From an uncultured Lachnospiraceae bacterium (GTDB lineage: Bacteria > Bacillota > Clostridia > Lachnospirales > Lachnospiraceae): 64,000 nucleotides of DNA. Position numbers and translations under genes: made by a program. How positions within the stretch are numbered: the stretch's first letter is position 1; every line of letters begins with the position of its first letter. The stretch covers positions 9,787 to 73,786 of the forward strand of contig CAJUAE010000008.1 of the NCBI GenBank assembly GCA_910583965.1, read 5' to 3'. Under the pieces are notes generated by a model. It searched no databases. It was not told the DNA's origin and was given only the letters and a program-made list of their open reading frames with translations. This document shows, piece after piece, positions 50,399 through 59,603 of this stretch.

Positions 50399-51711
50399 GT
50401 TTATATGAAGAAATTGTAAGTGGAAAAGAGAAACTGTCATTGGTTGGCCTTGGCTATGTTGGAATGCCGATCGCTGTTGCATTTGCCAAAAAGATAAAGG
50501 TGGTAGGGTTTGACCTTAATGCGGCGAAGATTGATCTTTATCAATCTGGTGTGGACCCTACAAATGAGGTGGGAGATGCAGTGATTAAAAACACTACTGT
50601 AGAATTTACCGCAGACCCTTCCAAATTAAAGGAAGCAAAGTTTCACATTGTGGCGGTTCCAACACCTGTCAATGATGATCACACGCCGGATTTGACTCCC
50701 GTCGAGGGCGCAAGCCGCATTTTAGGACAAAATCTTACAAAAGGTTCTATTGTCGTGTTTGAGTCCACTGTATATCCAGGCGTTACAGAGGAAGTTTGTG
50801 TGCCTATTCTGGAAAAGGAGTCTGGCTTAAAATGCGGTGTGGATTTTAAAATTGGGTACTCGCCGGAGCGTATTAATCCAGGGGATAAAGTTCATCGTCT
50901 GGAAACTATCACAAAGATCGTTTCTGGTATGGACGAGGAGACACTAGACGAGATAGCACACGTGTATGAACTTGTGGTGGAAGCAGGAGTATACAGGGCG
51001 GAATCCATCAAAGTTGCTGAGGCGGCAAAGGTAATTGAGAATAGCCAGCGGGATATTAACATTGCTTTTATGAATGAACTTTCGATTATTTTTAATAAGA
51101 TGGGGATTGACACAAAGTCTGTTCTTGCAGCGGCAGGAACCAAGTGGAATTTCTTAAACTTTCAGCCAGGGCTTGTAGGAGGGCACTGCATTGGGGTAGA
51201 CCCTTATTATCTGACTTATAAGGCGGAACAACTTGGATACCATTCGCAGATTATTCTTTCTGGACGCCGTATCAATGATGATATGGGGAAATATGTGGCA
51301 GAAAACTTAGTAAAAAATCTAATTCGGGCGGATATTCCTGTAAAAAGTGCAAAGGTAGCGATTCTTGGCTTTACTTTTAAAGAAAATTGTCCAGATACAA
51401 GAAATACTAAAATTATTGATATTTATAATGAATTGAAGGAATATGGCATCACAGCGCAGGTGACAGATGACAATGCGGATGCCGACGAGGCAAAACGGCT
51501 TTATGGAATAGAGTTTACGCCGATGACAGAGATTCATGACTGTGATGCAGTGATTCTTGCAGTGGCACACGAGGGGTACAAGGCACTCGATATGGCAGCG
51601 TTAAATGCACTTTACGCGCAGAATGGCAAGGCAAAGGTGCTGACAGACTTAAAGGGAATCTTGGATAAAAAAGCGTGTATTGACGCAGGATATATCTATT
51701 GGAGGTTATAA
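50395..51711 (+). CDS. UDP-N-acetylhexosamine 6-dehydrogenase (TviB/WbpO-like)
   Basis: NAD-dependent oxidation of UDP-HexNAc at C6 to the uronic acid. 438 residues with VGLGYVGMPIAVAFA (NAD binding), a PTPVNDDHTPDLTPV segment, the ESTVYPGVTEE active-site glutamate region, NSQRDINIAFMNEL and the catalytic Cys265 in GGHCIGVDPYYL. The sequence type is TviB/WbpO, and the TviC/WbpP-like epimerase at 53141 supports GalNAcA as product. The partner gene is separated from it by the membrane protein at 51723. Confidence 0.92.
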   Translation: MSLYEEIVSGKEKLSLVGLGYVGMPIAVAFAKKIKVVGFDLNAAKIDLYQSGVDPTNEVGDAVIKNTTVEFTADPSKLKEAKFHIVAVPTPVNDDHTPDLTPVEGASRILGQNLTKGSIVVFESTVYPGVTEEVCVPILEKESGLKCGVDFKIGYSPERINPGDKVHRLETITKIVSGMDEETLDEIAHVYELVVEAGVYRAESIKVAEAAKVIENSQRDINIAFMNELSIIFNKMGIDTKSVLAAAGTKWNFLNFQPGLVGGHCIGVDPYYLTYKAEQLGYHSQIILSGRRINDDMGKYVAENLVKNLIRADIPVKSAKVAILGFTFKENCPDTRNTKIIDIYNELKEYGITAQVTDDNADADEAKRLYGIEFTPMTEIHDCDAVILAVAHEGYKALDMAALNALYAQNGKAKVLTDLKGILDKKACIDAGYIYWRL

Positions 51712-51722
51712 AAAGCGGAGGA

Positions 51723-53162
51723 ATGAGAAAGAACAAAACAGATTTTATTCCTGTCTGTATTTTTATTGTGGTTTTTGGTTTTCTGTTTCTGACAGGAGAA
51801 CCGACTTATGCTGGAGATACTTTTCAGCATGAAAATCAGATGATTATGCGGGAACCTGGATATGCACTGTTGATTCAGTTGCTAAGATTTTTATCGCCTC
51901 AAAAATATTACTGGTTACTGATTGCGGTACAGAATTTGTTGGCAATTGTAGCGGATACAATGGTACTCTCTTTTATGCGTCGACGTTTTTCGCTACGATT
52001 TCCAGAGTCGTTGCTTTTTACAGGAATTTTGCTAATGCCGCATTTGATGACTCCAATTCTTTCCAGTGCACATCTTGTGCTGACTAATGCCTTGATGACA
52101 GAGGGAATTTTATTTTCATTGTATCCGTTGGGATTTATTAGCCTTCTAAAGATGATAGAGGCTGGGAAAGCGATAGGACGCGAAAGTTTTTGCACGATGG
52201 GATGGTTTTTCTTGCTATCAATGATTCGCGGACAGATGATGGTATTGTTTGTGGTCTGGTTCCTTGTAGCTTATGTCTTGGCTGTAAAAAATGGGATTCA
52301 GGAGACCAATAAGGCAGCAGAAAAAGGAAATACTTTTGTGTTGGCAGAAAATATTGGACGCCAGGGTTTGATTGCCATTCTGACAGTGTTTATCATTGCA
52401 TTTGCTGCGCGCAGTGTTTTGATTCGCGGGTATAATTTTTTAGAGCAGGGATTGTTTGTAGGGACTGTATCTGGAAAGGCTATGTCTTTTGCCAATGTGC
52501 TGTATGTGACGGACCGTGAAGATGGTGAAGCAATTAAAGATGATGCATTGAGAGCACTATTCTATGAGATTTATGACAATGCAGATGCGGCCCAAATGAA
52601 TTATAAGTATGCGCCTTCTGGTTTGCTAAACAGGGCAGCACATCATGAACAGTGCCATGATGAATTGAATTTTACCTATTTTGCAGAGCCGACAAAACAA
52701 TTTTTAAAACAGACGCAGGGACTTTATGTCGATCGCTTTCAGGAGTTGATGATCGCGGTTGATCAGATAGCTGGAAAACTAAGTACAGCATTGATGCCAG
52801 AAGTGCTAGTGCGTTATCTGCGCAATTATATCAGTGTGATTGCACTGGGGTTTGTGAGAACGGTTTCCTATGAGAGTACTTTGTTGACATGGTATGCTGT
52901 CTTTATCTATTTGGTGGCTGTGGTGTTGACAGTAAAGCTTTTTAAAAGTGGCAAAAAAAGTCAGGCAGCGCCTTTTATGGCGGTTGTTCTACTTACAATT
53001 ATAGGAAATGTATGTGCGACAGCATTGATGGTACAGTGTATTTCGCGATATATGATTTATAATCTGCCACTGTTTTATATGGCAGGATTTTTGGAGTTGC
53101 GAGAGTTGACAAAAATCAAACGGGAACGAAAGGAGAATAAGTGTTCGATATGGGGTATTTAG
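51723..53162 (+). CDS. GT-C-like polytopic membrane protein (REPGY type)
   Basis: I recognise no named family. 479 residues with about ten membrane segments; the first loop carries GDTFQHENQMIMREPGY, a soluble loop of ~90 residues follows segment 7 (about residues 255-345), and the end has CISRYMIYNLPLFYMAG. The same REPGY motif and the RYM(I/L)YN end recur in the protein at 58214, so the two are paralogues. ATG 51723 abuts a GGAGG; TTG 51699 is another option. Position between two GalNAcA genes suggests a glycan transfer or export role. Confidence 0.65.
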   Translation: MRKNKTDFIPVCIFIVVFGFLFLTGEPTYAGDTFQHENQMIMREPGYALLIQLLRFLSPQKYYWLLIAVQNLLAIVADTMVLSFMRRRFSLRFPESLLFTGILLMPHLMTPILSSAHLVLTNALMTEGILFSLYPLGFISLLKMIEAGKAIGRESFCTMGWFFLLSMIRGQMMVLFVVWFLVAYVLAVKNGIQETNKAAEKGNTFVLAENIGRQGLIAILTVFIIAFAARSVLIRGYNFLEQGLFVGTVSGKAMSFANVLYVTDREDGEAIKDDALRALFYEIYDNADAAQMNYKYAPSGLLNRAAHHEQCHDELNFTYFAEPTKQFLKQTQGLYVDRFQELMIAVDQIAGKLSTALMPEVLVRYLRNYISVIALGFVRTVSYESTLLTWYAVFIYLVAVVLTVKLFKSGKKSQAAPFMAVVLLTIIGNVCATALMVQCISRYMIYNLPLFYMAGFLELRELTKIKRERKENKCSIWGI

Positions 53163-54124
53163 ATTTAAGATTTGATAAAGATAGTACTTTTCTTGTGACA
53201 GGTGCCGCGGGATTTATTGGCTCTAACTTGTGCGAGGCATTGACTGATATGGGATATCAGGTGCGGTCTTTGGATGATCTTTCCACTGGAAAAGAAGAAA
53301 ATATACAGATGTTCTTGGAGCGGCCAAACTATACATTTATAAAAGGAGATATCAAAAATCTGGATACTTGTATGGAAGCTTGTAAAGGAGTGGATTATGT
53401 TTTGCATCAGGCTGCGTGGGGTTCTGTTCCAAGAAGTATTGAAATGCCTATTTTTTATGAGCAGAATAATATTTTAGGTACACTCAATATGATGGAGGCA
53501 GCAAGGCAAAATAAAGTGAAGAAATTTGTCTATGCTTCTAGTTCTTCTGTGTATGGAGATCACCCAATACTGCCCAAAAAAGAGGGTCAGGAAGGCAATC
53601 TGCTCTCTCCTTATGCGCTTACAAAGCGCACAGATGAAGAATATGGAAAACTCTACAAAAGTCTCTATCAGTTAGATACGTATGGGCTTCGCTATTTTAA
53701 TGTATTTGGGCGCAGGCAGGACCCAAATGGTGCCTATGCCGCTGTTATTCCCAAATTTATTAAACAATTACTCGATGGTGAAGTGCCTACCATCAACGGC
53801 GATGGGAAACAGTCGCGGGACTTTACCTATATTGACAATGTGATAGAAGCAAATTTTAAGGCATGTCTAGCATCCAGTGATGTAGCAGGAGAAGCGTTCA
53901 ATATTGCATATGGCGGACGGGAATATCTTATTGATATCTATTATGATTTGTGCAAGGCACTTGGTAAAGAAGTAGAACCACAGTTTGGACCAGACCGCGC
54001 AGGGGATATCAAACACTCTAATGCTGACATCTCCAAGGCAAGGAAATTGTTGGGATATGAACCAGAGTTTGATTTTGAGCGGGGAATTGCACTTGCGATT
54101 GACTGGTACAGGGAAAATTTATGA
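53141..54124 (+). CDS. UDP-N-acetylglucosamine 4-epimerase (TviC/WbpP-like)
   Basis: Extended SDR epimerase, 327 residues, of the WbpP/TviC/WbgU group acting on N-acetylated UDP-hexoses. TGAAGFIGSNLCEAL (from residue 20), DDLSTGKEEN, HQAAWGSVPRS, SSSSVYGDHP, catalytic Tyr/Lys in SPYALTKR near 157-161 and RYFNVFGRRQDPNGAYAAV are as expected. GTG 53141 has AAGGAG 5 nt upstream and overlaps the previous gene by 22 nt. With the dehydrogenase at 50395 it converts UDP-GlcNAc to UDP-GalNAcA. Confidence 0.92.
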   Translation: MFDMGYLDLRFDKDSTFLVTGAAGFIGSNLCEALTDMGYQVRSLDDLSTGKEENIQMFLERPNYTFIKGDIKNLDTCMEACKGVDYVLHQAAWGSVPRSIEMPIFYEQNNILGTLNMMEAARQNKVKKFVYASSSSVYGDHPILPKKEGQEGNLLSPYALTKRTDEEYGKLYKSLYQLDTYGLRYFNVFGRRQDPNGAYAAVIPKFIKQLLDGEVPTINGDGKQSRDFTYIDNVIEANFKACLASSDVAGEAFNIAYGGREYLIDIYYDLCKALGKEVEPQFGPDRAGDIKHSNADISKARKLLGYEPEFDFERGIALAIDWYRENL

Positions 54125-54891
54125 GAATCAGCATAAGGATGGATGATATCACACCTGATATGGATTGGACAAAGTTTCTTAGATTTAAGGAACTTTGCGA
54201 TCTGTATCAGGTTAAGCCACTTATAGGGGTGGTGCCCGACAATCAGGATGCCAATCTTCATATTGATACCTCTGAACCAGCTTTCATAGGAGAGTTTTGG
54301 AAGTACATTAAGGTTTTGGAAAATGAGGGTTGGTGTATCGCACAGCATGGAGTAACGCACGTGTATACAACAAAAAAGATGGGGTGTTTTCCACTGAATA
54401 GGCTTTCTGAGCTTGCAGGGACAGGGTATGCAAATCAGTTTGCGGCGTTAAAGCGTGGCAGAGATATTTTTTTGGCACATGGGATAAAAACAGAGATATT
54501 TATGGCACCTGCACATTCGTTCGACTTTAATACAATTAAAGCTTTGCGAAAACTTGGATTTTCTAAAATGACAGATGGTTTTGGCAAAAGACCTTATCTT
54601 TGGAGAGGAATAACATTCTATCCGATCTCATACAAACAGAGTAGCTGCCTAAAAAAGAATCGTGGTTATACCACATTTGTCGTTCACTCTAATACTATGG
54701 ATGACAAGGATTTTGCACACTACGAAAAACTTTTTGCAAAGTACAAAGATAGACTAATTTCCTATACGGAGTTGATGGCTGTTGGAGCAAAGAAGCGTGG
54801 AGTGTTTGGGAAGGCAGCAGAGTACACAATGGCGCTGACAAAATATATACTGGTAAGCGGGAAAAGAATCTTCAAAGAGCTGAGAAGATAA
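54121..54891 (+). CDS. DUF2334-type polysaccharide deacetylase-like protein
   Basis: A 256-residue protein with NodB/CE4-like features in the DUF2334 arrangement: ISIRMDDITPDMD at the start (metal Asp pair), WCIAQHGVTHVYT (His pair) and FMAPAHSFDFNT. No signal peptide or membrane segment is visible, so it probably works in the cytoplasm, perhaps on a lipid-linked sugar or UDP-sugar. ATGA overlap with the epimerase suggests that its substrate is a HexNAc of the same pathway. The reaction is inferred from family only. Confidence 0.75.
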   Translation: MRISIRMDDITPDMDWTKFLRFKELCDLYQVKPLIGVVPDNQDANLHIDTSEPAFIGEFWKYIKVLENEGWCIAQHGVTHVYTTKKMGCFPLNRLSELAGTGYANQFAALKRGRDIFLAHGIKTEIFMAPAHSFDFNTIKALRKLGFSKMTDGFGKRPYLWRGITFYPISYKQSSCLKKNRGYTTFVVHSNTMDDKDFAHYEKLFAKYKDRLISYTELMAVGAKKRGVFGKAAEYTMALTKYILVSGKRIFKELRR

Positions 54892-54909
54892 AATTTAGAG
54901 GGAAAAATT

Positions 54910-56049
54910 ATGACAGATCCGGTAAGAGTATTAAATGTCTTGGGGACAACAAATCTTGGTGGTGCAGAGAGCAGAGTGATGGAACTGTACCGAGCGATGG
55001 ACAAAAGGAAAGTGCAATTTGACTTTCTGGTGCACACGGACAAAGAAGGGCAGTATGATGCAGAAATAAAACAGCTTGGCGGAAGAATTTATCATGTCCC
55101 GCGCTTTCGGGTAATCAACATCTTGTCCTATCGCAAAGCACTTCACAGATTTTTTGGGGATCACAAAGAATTTGTGGCTGTGCAGGGACATATGACAAGC
55201 ACTGCTGCAATTTATCTGCCAATTGCAAAAAAAGCAGGAGTCTCCATGACAATTGCACATGCGCGGAGTGCTGGTGTGGATCGCGGGCTAAAAGGGATTG
55301 CGACAAAGATATTGCGCAGTTCGCTAAAATACAAGACAGATTTTTGCTTTACTTGTTCTGCGGAAGCGGCGGAAGCTGTTTACGGAAAGAATTGGATCGA
55401 GGCAGGTCAAGTGTGGACGATTCCAAATGCAATTGATGTGCAGCGTTTTGTATTTCAGGAAAAGGTACGGCAACAAGTGCGCAAAGAGTTGGGATTTGAC
55501 CATGAATTTGTCATAGGACATGTAGGCAGATTTGGTTTTATGAAAAATCATAGTTATCTGATTGATATTTTTGCGCAGTTGTGCAAAATACGTGATGATG
55601 CAATGCTAGTGTTGATTGGAGATGGCGAGTTAAAACAGGAAATTCAAGAGAAGGTCAATCAACTAGGACTAATTAAGAGAGTCCGCTTTTTGGGCAATCG
55701 TTTTGATGTGGAGCGGTATTATCAGGCGTTTGACTATTTTGTTTTTCCGTCACTGTTTGAAGGACTTCCCGGCAGTGTGGCAGAGGCGCAGGCTTCTGGA
55801 TTGCGGTGTTTGGTGTCAGATAAGGTCACAAAAGAGGTAGCACTGACCGATTTGGTTACTTATAAGAGCATTGAGGAACCAGCAGCAAGTTGGGCGAGTG
55901 AGGTTATGAGAAACAGTAAAAAAGCACTGGTGCGCGAGGATATGCGCGCCGTGATTGCCGAAAAGGATTTTGATGTGCAAAAGCTTGCGGTTAAAATGGA
56001 AGCTTTTTATATAAATGGAAGTAATCCACCAGGGTTTGTGACCCGATAA
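54910..56049 (+). CDS. GT4 family glycosyltransferase (EpsF-like)
   Basis: A 379-residue GT-B enzyme of the EpsF type: RVLNVLGTTNLGGAESRVM at the N-terminus, VQGHMTSTAAIYLPIAKKAG, TIAHARSAG, then IGHVGRFGFMKNHSYLIDIF and a PSLFEGLPGSVAEAQASGL donor loop (E-x7-E). AGAGGGAAAA ribosome site. The C-terminal residues GFVTR extend slightly past the usual end. After this gene a 140-nt spacer with a possible promoter begins a new transcription unit. Confidence 0.88.
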   Translation: MTDPVRVLNVLGTTNLGGAESRVMELYRAMDKRKVQFDFLVHTDKEGQYDAEIKQLGGRIYHVPRFRVINILSYRKALHRFFGDHKEFVAVQGHMTSTAAIYLPIAKKAGVSMTIAHARSAGVDRGLKGIATKILRSSLKYKTDFCFTCSAEAAEAVYGKNWIEAGQVWTIPNAIDVQRFVFQEKVRQQVRKELGFDHEFVIGHVGRFGFMKNHSYLIDIFAQLCKIRDDAMLVLIGDGELKQEIQEKVNQLGLIKRVRFLGNRFDVERYYQAFDYFVFPSLFEGLPGSVAEAQASGLRCLVSDKVTKEVALTDLVTYKSIEEPAASWASEVMRNSKKALVREDMRAVIAEKDFDVQKLAVKMEAFYINGSNPPGFVTR

Positions 56050-56062
56050 AATTATACTAATA

Positions 56063-56090
56063 GTCAAAAATACTGACCGCTCAGTATAAA
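56063..56090 (+). promoter_or_regulatory. Putative promoter/leader motif, site B
   Basis: GTCAAA (56063-56068), 16 nt, TATAAA (56085-56090). Fifty-nine nucleotides after the GTCAAA start comes GCTTTGCGGTTG (56122-56133); at site A the same 12-mer follows at 61 nt (40577-40588). The two spacers are therefore homologous over more than 70 nt. Confidence 0.5.
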
Positions 56091-56190
56091 ATAATGCGAC
56101 AGTTATACAAGAAAATATATTGCTTTGCGGTTGTTGCGATACTCATGGCAAATTTCAGTGGCTGTAAGTAGAGAGAAAGGAAAAGACTAC

Positions 56191-56976
56191 ATGATAGATA
56201 CTTCATACCGAAAAAAATTTTTAACAGTGAATCAAATTTGGTATCCTGATGCACTAAGCATATCAGAGCTTTTACAACAGAAGCGAAATGCGGATATTTT
56301 GTTTGTCCACGGCGTGCCTATTGAGGAGACAAAGGGTAAGTTTCGAGGTTGGCAGGAGTATCATACTTGTATGAATGACTTGACCTTGTCCGAGGAGAAA
56401 ATGTTTGCTGAAATAAACAAAAATGTGCGATATGAATGCAGAAGAAGTGAGCGAGATGGTATTGAAATTCGGTTTTACAAAAAGGCTGAGATTGTGGCAG
56501 ACAGAAAAATTCTTGACATTTTTGCAGAGATTTATGAAAAAATGTACCAGTCCAAGGGGATTGATACAAAATTGAATCTGACAGCAATTGAGAAATATTT
56601 GGAGACGGACAGTATTTGTTTTTCCGCAGTGTGGTACCAGAATGAACCCATTGTATTTCATTCTTATATATATGATGTGTATGACACAAGACTTTTGCAC
56701 TCTGCTTCGTGCTTTCGCGAGGAAAGTGCAGACCAAAATCTAATTGGGCGTGCAAACAAAAAACTTCACTGGGAGGATATGAAGTATTTTAAGGAGAATG
56801 GTATCCTTCGCTATGACTGGGGTGGCATCTCAGATTTTGAGAATCCTAATGGTATTGATGAATTCAAATTAAAGTTTGGCGGACAAAAAATTACGTATTA
56901 CAATGTTTTTGCAGGGAATACACCATTGGGGAAGCTTGCGGTTACAGCAATGAAAAAGATGAAAAGAGTGAATTGA
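56191..56976 (+). CDS. FemAB/GNAT-like acyltransferase
   Basis: A 261-residue protein with the FemAB-type acyltransferase pattern: EMFAEINKNVRYECRRSERDG split around residues 70-90 (the strand-helix K/RxxR region), a central DIFAEIYEKMYQSKG helix and the final RYDWGGISDFENPNGIDEFK, a strong FemX/GNAT marker (GG...N..G...FK.KFGG). Many exopolysaccharide loci carry such genes; the acyl donor and sugar acceptor are unknown. ATG 56191 follows GAAAGGA; a longer frame from 56125 overlaps the leader motif. Confidence 0.75.
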   Translation: MIDTSYRKKFLTVNQIWYPDALSISELLQQKRNADILFVHGVPIEETKGKFRGWQEYHTCMNDLTLSEEKMFAEINKNVRYECRRSERDGIEIRFYKKAEIVADRKILDIFAEIYEKMYQSKGIDTKLNLTAIEKYLETDSICFSAVWYQNEPIVFHSYIYDVYDTRLLHSASCFREESADQNLIGRANKKLHWEDMKYFKENGILRYDWGGISDFENPNGIDEFKLKFGGQKITYYNVFAGNTPLGKLAVTAMKKMKRVN

Positions 56977-56977
56977 T

Positions 56978-58177
56978 TTGGAAAATAAGAAAAAGCGCAT
57001 TATGCTGATAGTGCCTATGCTTGATCAAGGAGGCTTAGAACGTGTGTGCGCAACCACGGCACAACTTTTAAAAAAAGAGTATTGTGTTTCTTTGGTAGTA
57101 TTCAATACGACAGGCATGATTTATGATGTGTCTGGAGTTGATATGATAGATTTAAAGCTTGGGGCGGTTGATGGCAAAATAAAAAAAGCAGTCAATGTTC
57201 TGCGCAGAGTAAAGCGTGTAAAACAGTTAAAAAAGCAATTTAATATTCAGTTAAGTTATAGTTTTGGACCGACCGCAAATCTTGTAAATGTACTGTCTAA
57301 GCAAAAAGATTTTACTTGGGCAGGGATTCGAGGATATGGAGCTTTAAAAAATAAAGTGGCTATGAAATTCGTCTGTCGACTTGCGGATAGGGTAATTAGT
57401 TGTACACGCATTATGGAACAGCAGATTAGCAAACAATTTCAGCCCAAACGGTCAGCTACAGTCTATAATCCCTGTGATATTGAACAAATTCGAGAGTTGT
57501 CCAATCAGCAGACACCAGAGGCGTTTGACGCTTTCTTTGCACAGCGTGGGAAATTGATTGTATCGATGGGCAGAGAACATGATGTCAAAGGATTTTGGCA
57601 TTTAATAAAGGTGGTATTTCTGATAAGAAAGCATTTGCCAGAGACACGACTGATGATTATAGGGGCAGGAGAGTACAGTGCCTATAAAGCACTTGCCAGA
57701 CAGCTTGGTATGGAAGATGCAGTTTTGTTTACAGGGGTGCAGTCCAATCCATTTGCCTTGTTAAAAAAGGCGGATGTGTATGCATTGACATCAGAAAGTG
57801 AAGGGTTTCCCAATGCCTTAATTGAAGCAATGACCGTTGGAATCCCATGTGTAAGTGCAAATTGTCTTACTGGTCCGGCAGAAATTTTGCATGAACAGTA
57901 TGAACAGTGTATGGATGACAGTCGGACGTTTCATGCGGATTATGGGATTCTTACAGGTATTTTTCTAGGAGAGAAAAATATGGATGCACATCAATTTACC
58001 GACGAGGAGAGGTGTTTTGCAGCGGAGCTAGAGGCACTGTTGAAGGATGAACAACAGTATCAAAAGTATTGTCAAGCTGCATTAGAACGTGCAGAAGCGT
58101 TTGGCATGGAAAGATATCTTTGCAGAATTCGAGGGCTGATAGAGACAGACTTGGCAGATGAAACAATAGGTCGATAG
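56978..58177 (+). CDS. GT4 family glycosyltransferase
   Basis: A 399-residue GT-B transferase of the GalNAc-GT-like group: IMLIVPMLDQGGLERVCATTAQLL, SYSFGPTANLVN, AGIRGYG, VYNPCDIEQI, then VSMGREHDVKGFWHLIK and SESEGFPNALIEAMTVGIPCVSANCLTGPAEIL. TTG start right after the FemAB-like stop, with no clear ribosome site, so translational coupling is likely. The C-terminal half carries an insertion of about 40 residues (MDDSRTFHADYGILTGIFLG region) beyond the common core. Confidence 0.86.
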   Translation: MENKKKRIMLIVPMLDQGGLERVCATTAQLLKKEYCVSLVVFNTTGMIYDVSGVDMIDLKLGAVDGKIKKAVNVLRRVKRVKQLKKQFNIQLSYSFGPTANLVNVLSKQKDFTWAGIRGYGALKNKVAMKFVCRLADRVISCTRIMEQQISKQFQPKRSATVYNPCDIEQIRELSNQQTPEAFDAFFAQRGKLIVSMGREHDVKGFWHLIKVVFLIRKHLPETRLMIIGAGEYSAYKALARQLGMEDAVLFTGVQSNPFALLKKADVYALTSESEGFPNALIEAMTVGIPCVSANCLTGPAEILHEQYEQCMDDSRTFHADYGILTGIFLGEKNMDAHQFTDEERCFAAELEALLKDEQQYQKYCQAALERAEAFGMERYLCRIRGLIETDLADETIGR

Positions 58178-58213
58178 ACACAAGGAATTTATGGACATTC
58201 GGGAGGAAAGAGT

Positions 58214-59599
58214 TTGAAAGAAGTGCAAAAAAGGCGAGAGTGGACAGTAGGGATGATACTGTTTCTGATGAGTCTTTTGTTTTATCTTTTCTGGTATCTG
58301 TTTGATGGCATTATTATGACAGAAGATGCGCCGTCTTATATTCAGATGCAGAGTGACAGAGAACCGGGATATTGCTTGTACTTATGGCTGTTTCGTGGGA
58401 TTTTTGGAACAGAAGTTGGTCTTCATGCGGCGGTGATTGGCCAGTGTGTGATTGCGGCAATGGCTGCATATGCTATTACAGGAACGCTTGGACGATTATT
58501 TTCTCTCAGTTGGTTTGGCAGTGTAGGCGTTCTTGTGATACAATATGGAATAACGCTGTTAAATCGCTTTGTAGCGCAGCGAAGGTGCAGCTATTTTAAT
58601 AGTATTGAGACAGAGGGGCTTGCATATTCGCTTTGGGTTTTTTATTTTTTATGTATTCTTGGGGTCTGGTTTCAAAGAGACAAAAAAAGTCTAGCGGGTG
58701 CAATTGTTTGGTCTGTTGCATTGATTAGTATTCGGAAACAAATGCTTATTACACTGGTGATACTCTTTCTGGTGGTTTTGATTTCTTATTATAGGAAAGA
58801 AGGTTGGAAAAAAGCTGCTATTTCGGTATTGCTAACTTGTGTGATTGTGCTTGCAGGTACAAGATTTATTGATTGTGGCTACAATTGGATGGTGCGTGGA
58901 GAATTTGCACCACATACAGGGGATTCTAGTTTTATTCTTGGAACAGAATTGTATCTTGCGGACAAAGAAATGGCACAGTATATTCAAGATGTGGATAACA
59001 GAGCACTTTTTTTGGAAATTATGCGGCGCGCCGAGGAAAAAGAATACAATATTGCCTATGCGGACAAGGGGTGGCAAGCAATTGAGGACCATTACAGCAG
59101 CGCCTATGACCGAATTAAATTTGATATTGTGATGGCAGTGATTCGAGAACACCAAGAGGCACAAGGTATTGCTGTAGCTGACCGAGAGACAGATTATAAT
59201 CGGATTGCAGGGAGCATGATGCGAGACCTTTTGATGCCGTCTGTACCAGAATTGCTTAGACTTTTTGTCTGCAATGTGATTCACGGATTGATTACAACGG
59301 TGTTAAAAGTCCACCATCTGTTAAACTGGGCTGCATTGTTTTTGTATGTGTTTTATGGCATGACAGTTTTTTATGTAATAATGTTACCGCGCAAATATAA
59401 TAGCGCAGAAAACTGTCTTGCAATGGCAGGAGAATTTGCATTGATTGTGTTGTTGGCGATTGTGGTAAATGTTTGTTTTACCTCATTGACTATCTACTGC
59501 CAGATGCGCTATATGTTATATAATACAGGGCTGTTTTATCAGGCATGGTGGATTATGCTCTTGCAAATTTGTAGATATTGGAAGAATCAAAAAGGTTAA
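58214..59599 (+). CDS. GT-C-like polytopic membrane protein (REPGY type), paralogue
   Basis: 461 residues, about nine membrane segments, no named family recognised. First loop EDAPSYIQMQSDREPGYCLY carries acidic residues and REPGY as in the 51723 protein; a soluble loop lies at residues ~225-330, and the end has QMRYMLYNTGLFYQAWW. TTG start, with GGGAGGAAAG 4 nt upstream. Probably an extracytoplasmic glycosyltransferase or glycan polymerase by topology; this is inference. Confidence 0.65.
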   Translation: MKEVQKRREWTVGMILFLMSLLFYLFWYLFDGIIMTEDAPSYIQMQSDREPGYCLYLWLFRGIFGTEVGLHAAVIGQCVIAAMAAYAITGTLGRLFSLSWFGSVGVLVIQYGITLLNRFVAQRRCSYFNSIETEGLAYSLWVFYFLCILGVWFQRDKKSLAGAIVWSVALISIRKQMLITLVILFLVVLISYYRKEGWKKAAISVLLTCVIVLAGTRFIDCGYNWMVRGEFAPHTGDSSFILGTELYLADKEMAQYIQDVDNRALFLEIMRRAEEKEYNIAYADKGWQAIEDHYSSAYDRIKFDIVMAVIREHQEAQGIAVADRETDYNRIAGSMMRDLLMPSVPELLRLFVCNVIHGLITTVLKVHHLLNWAALFLYVFYGMTVFYVIMLPRKYNSAENCLAMAGEFALIVLLAIVVNVCFTSLTIYCQMRYMLYNTGLFYQAWWIMLLQICRYWKNQKG

Positions 59600-59603
59600 A
59601 AAT

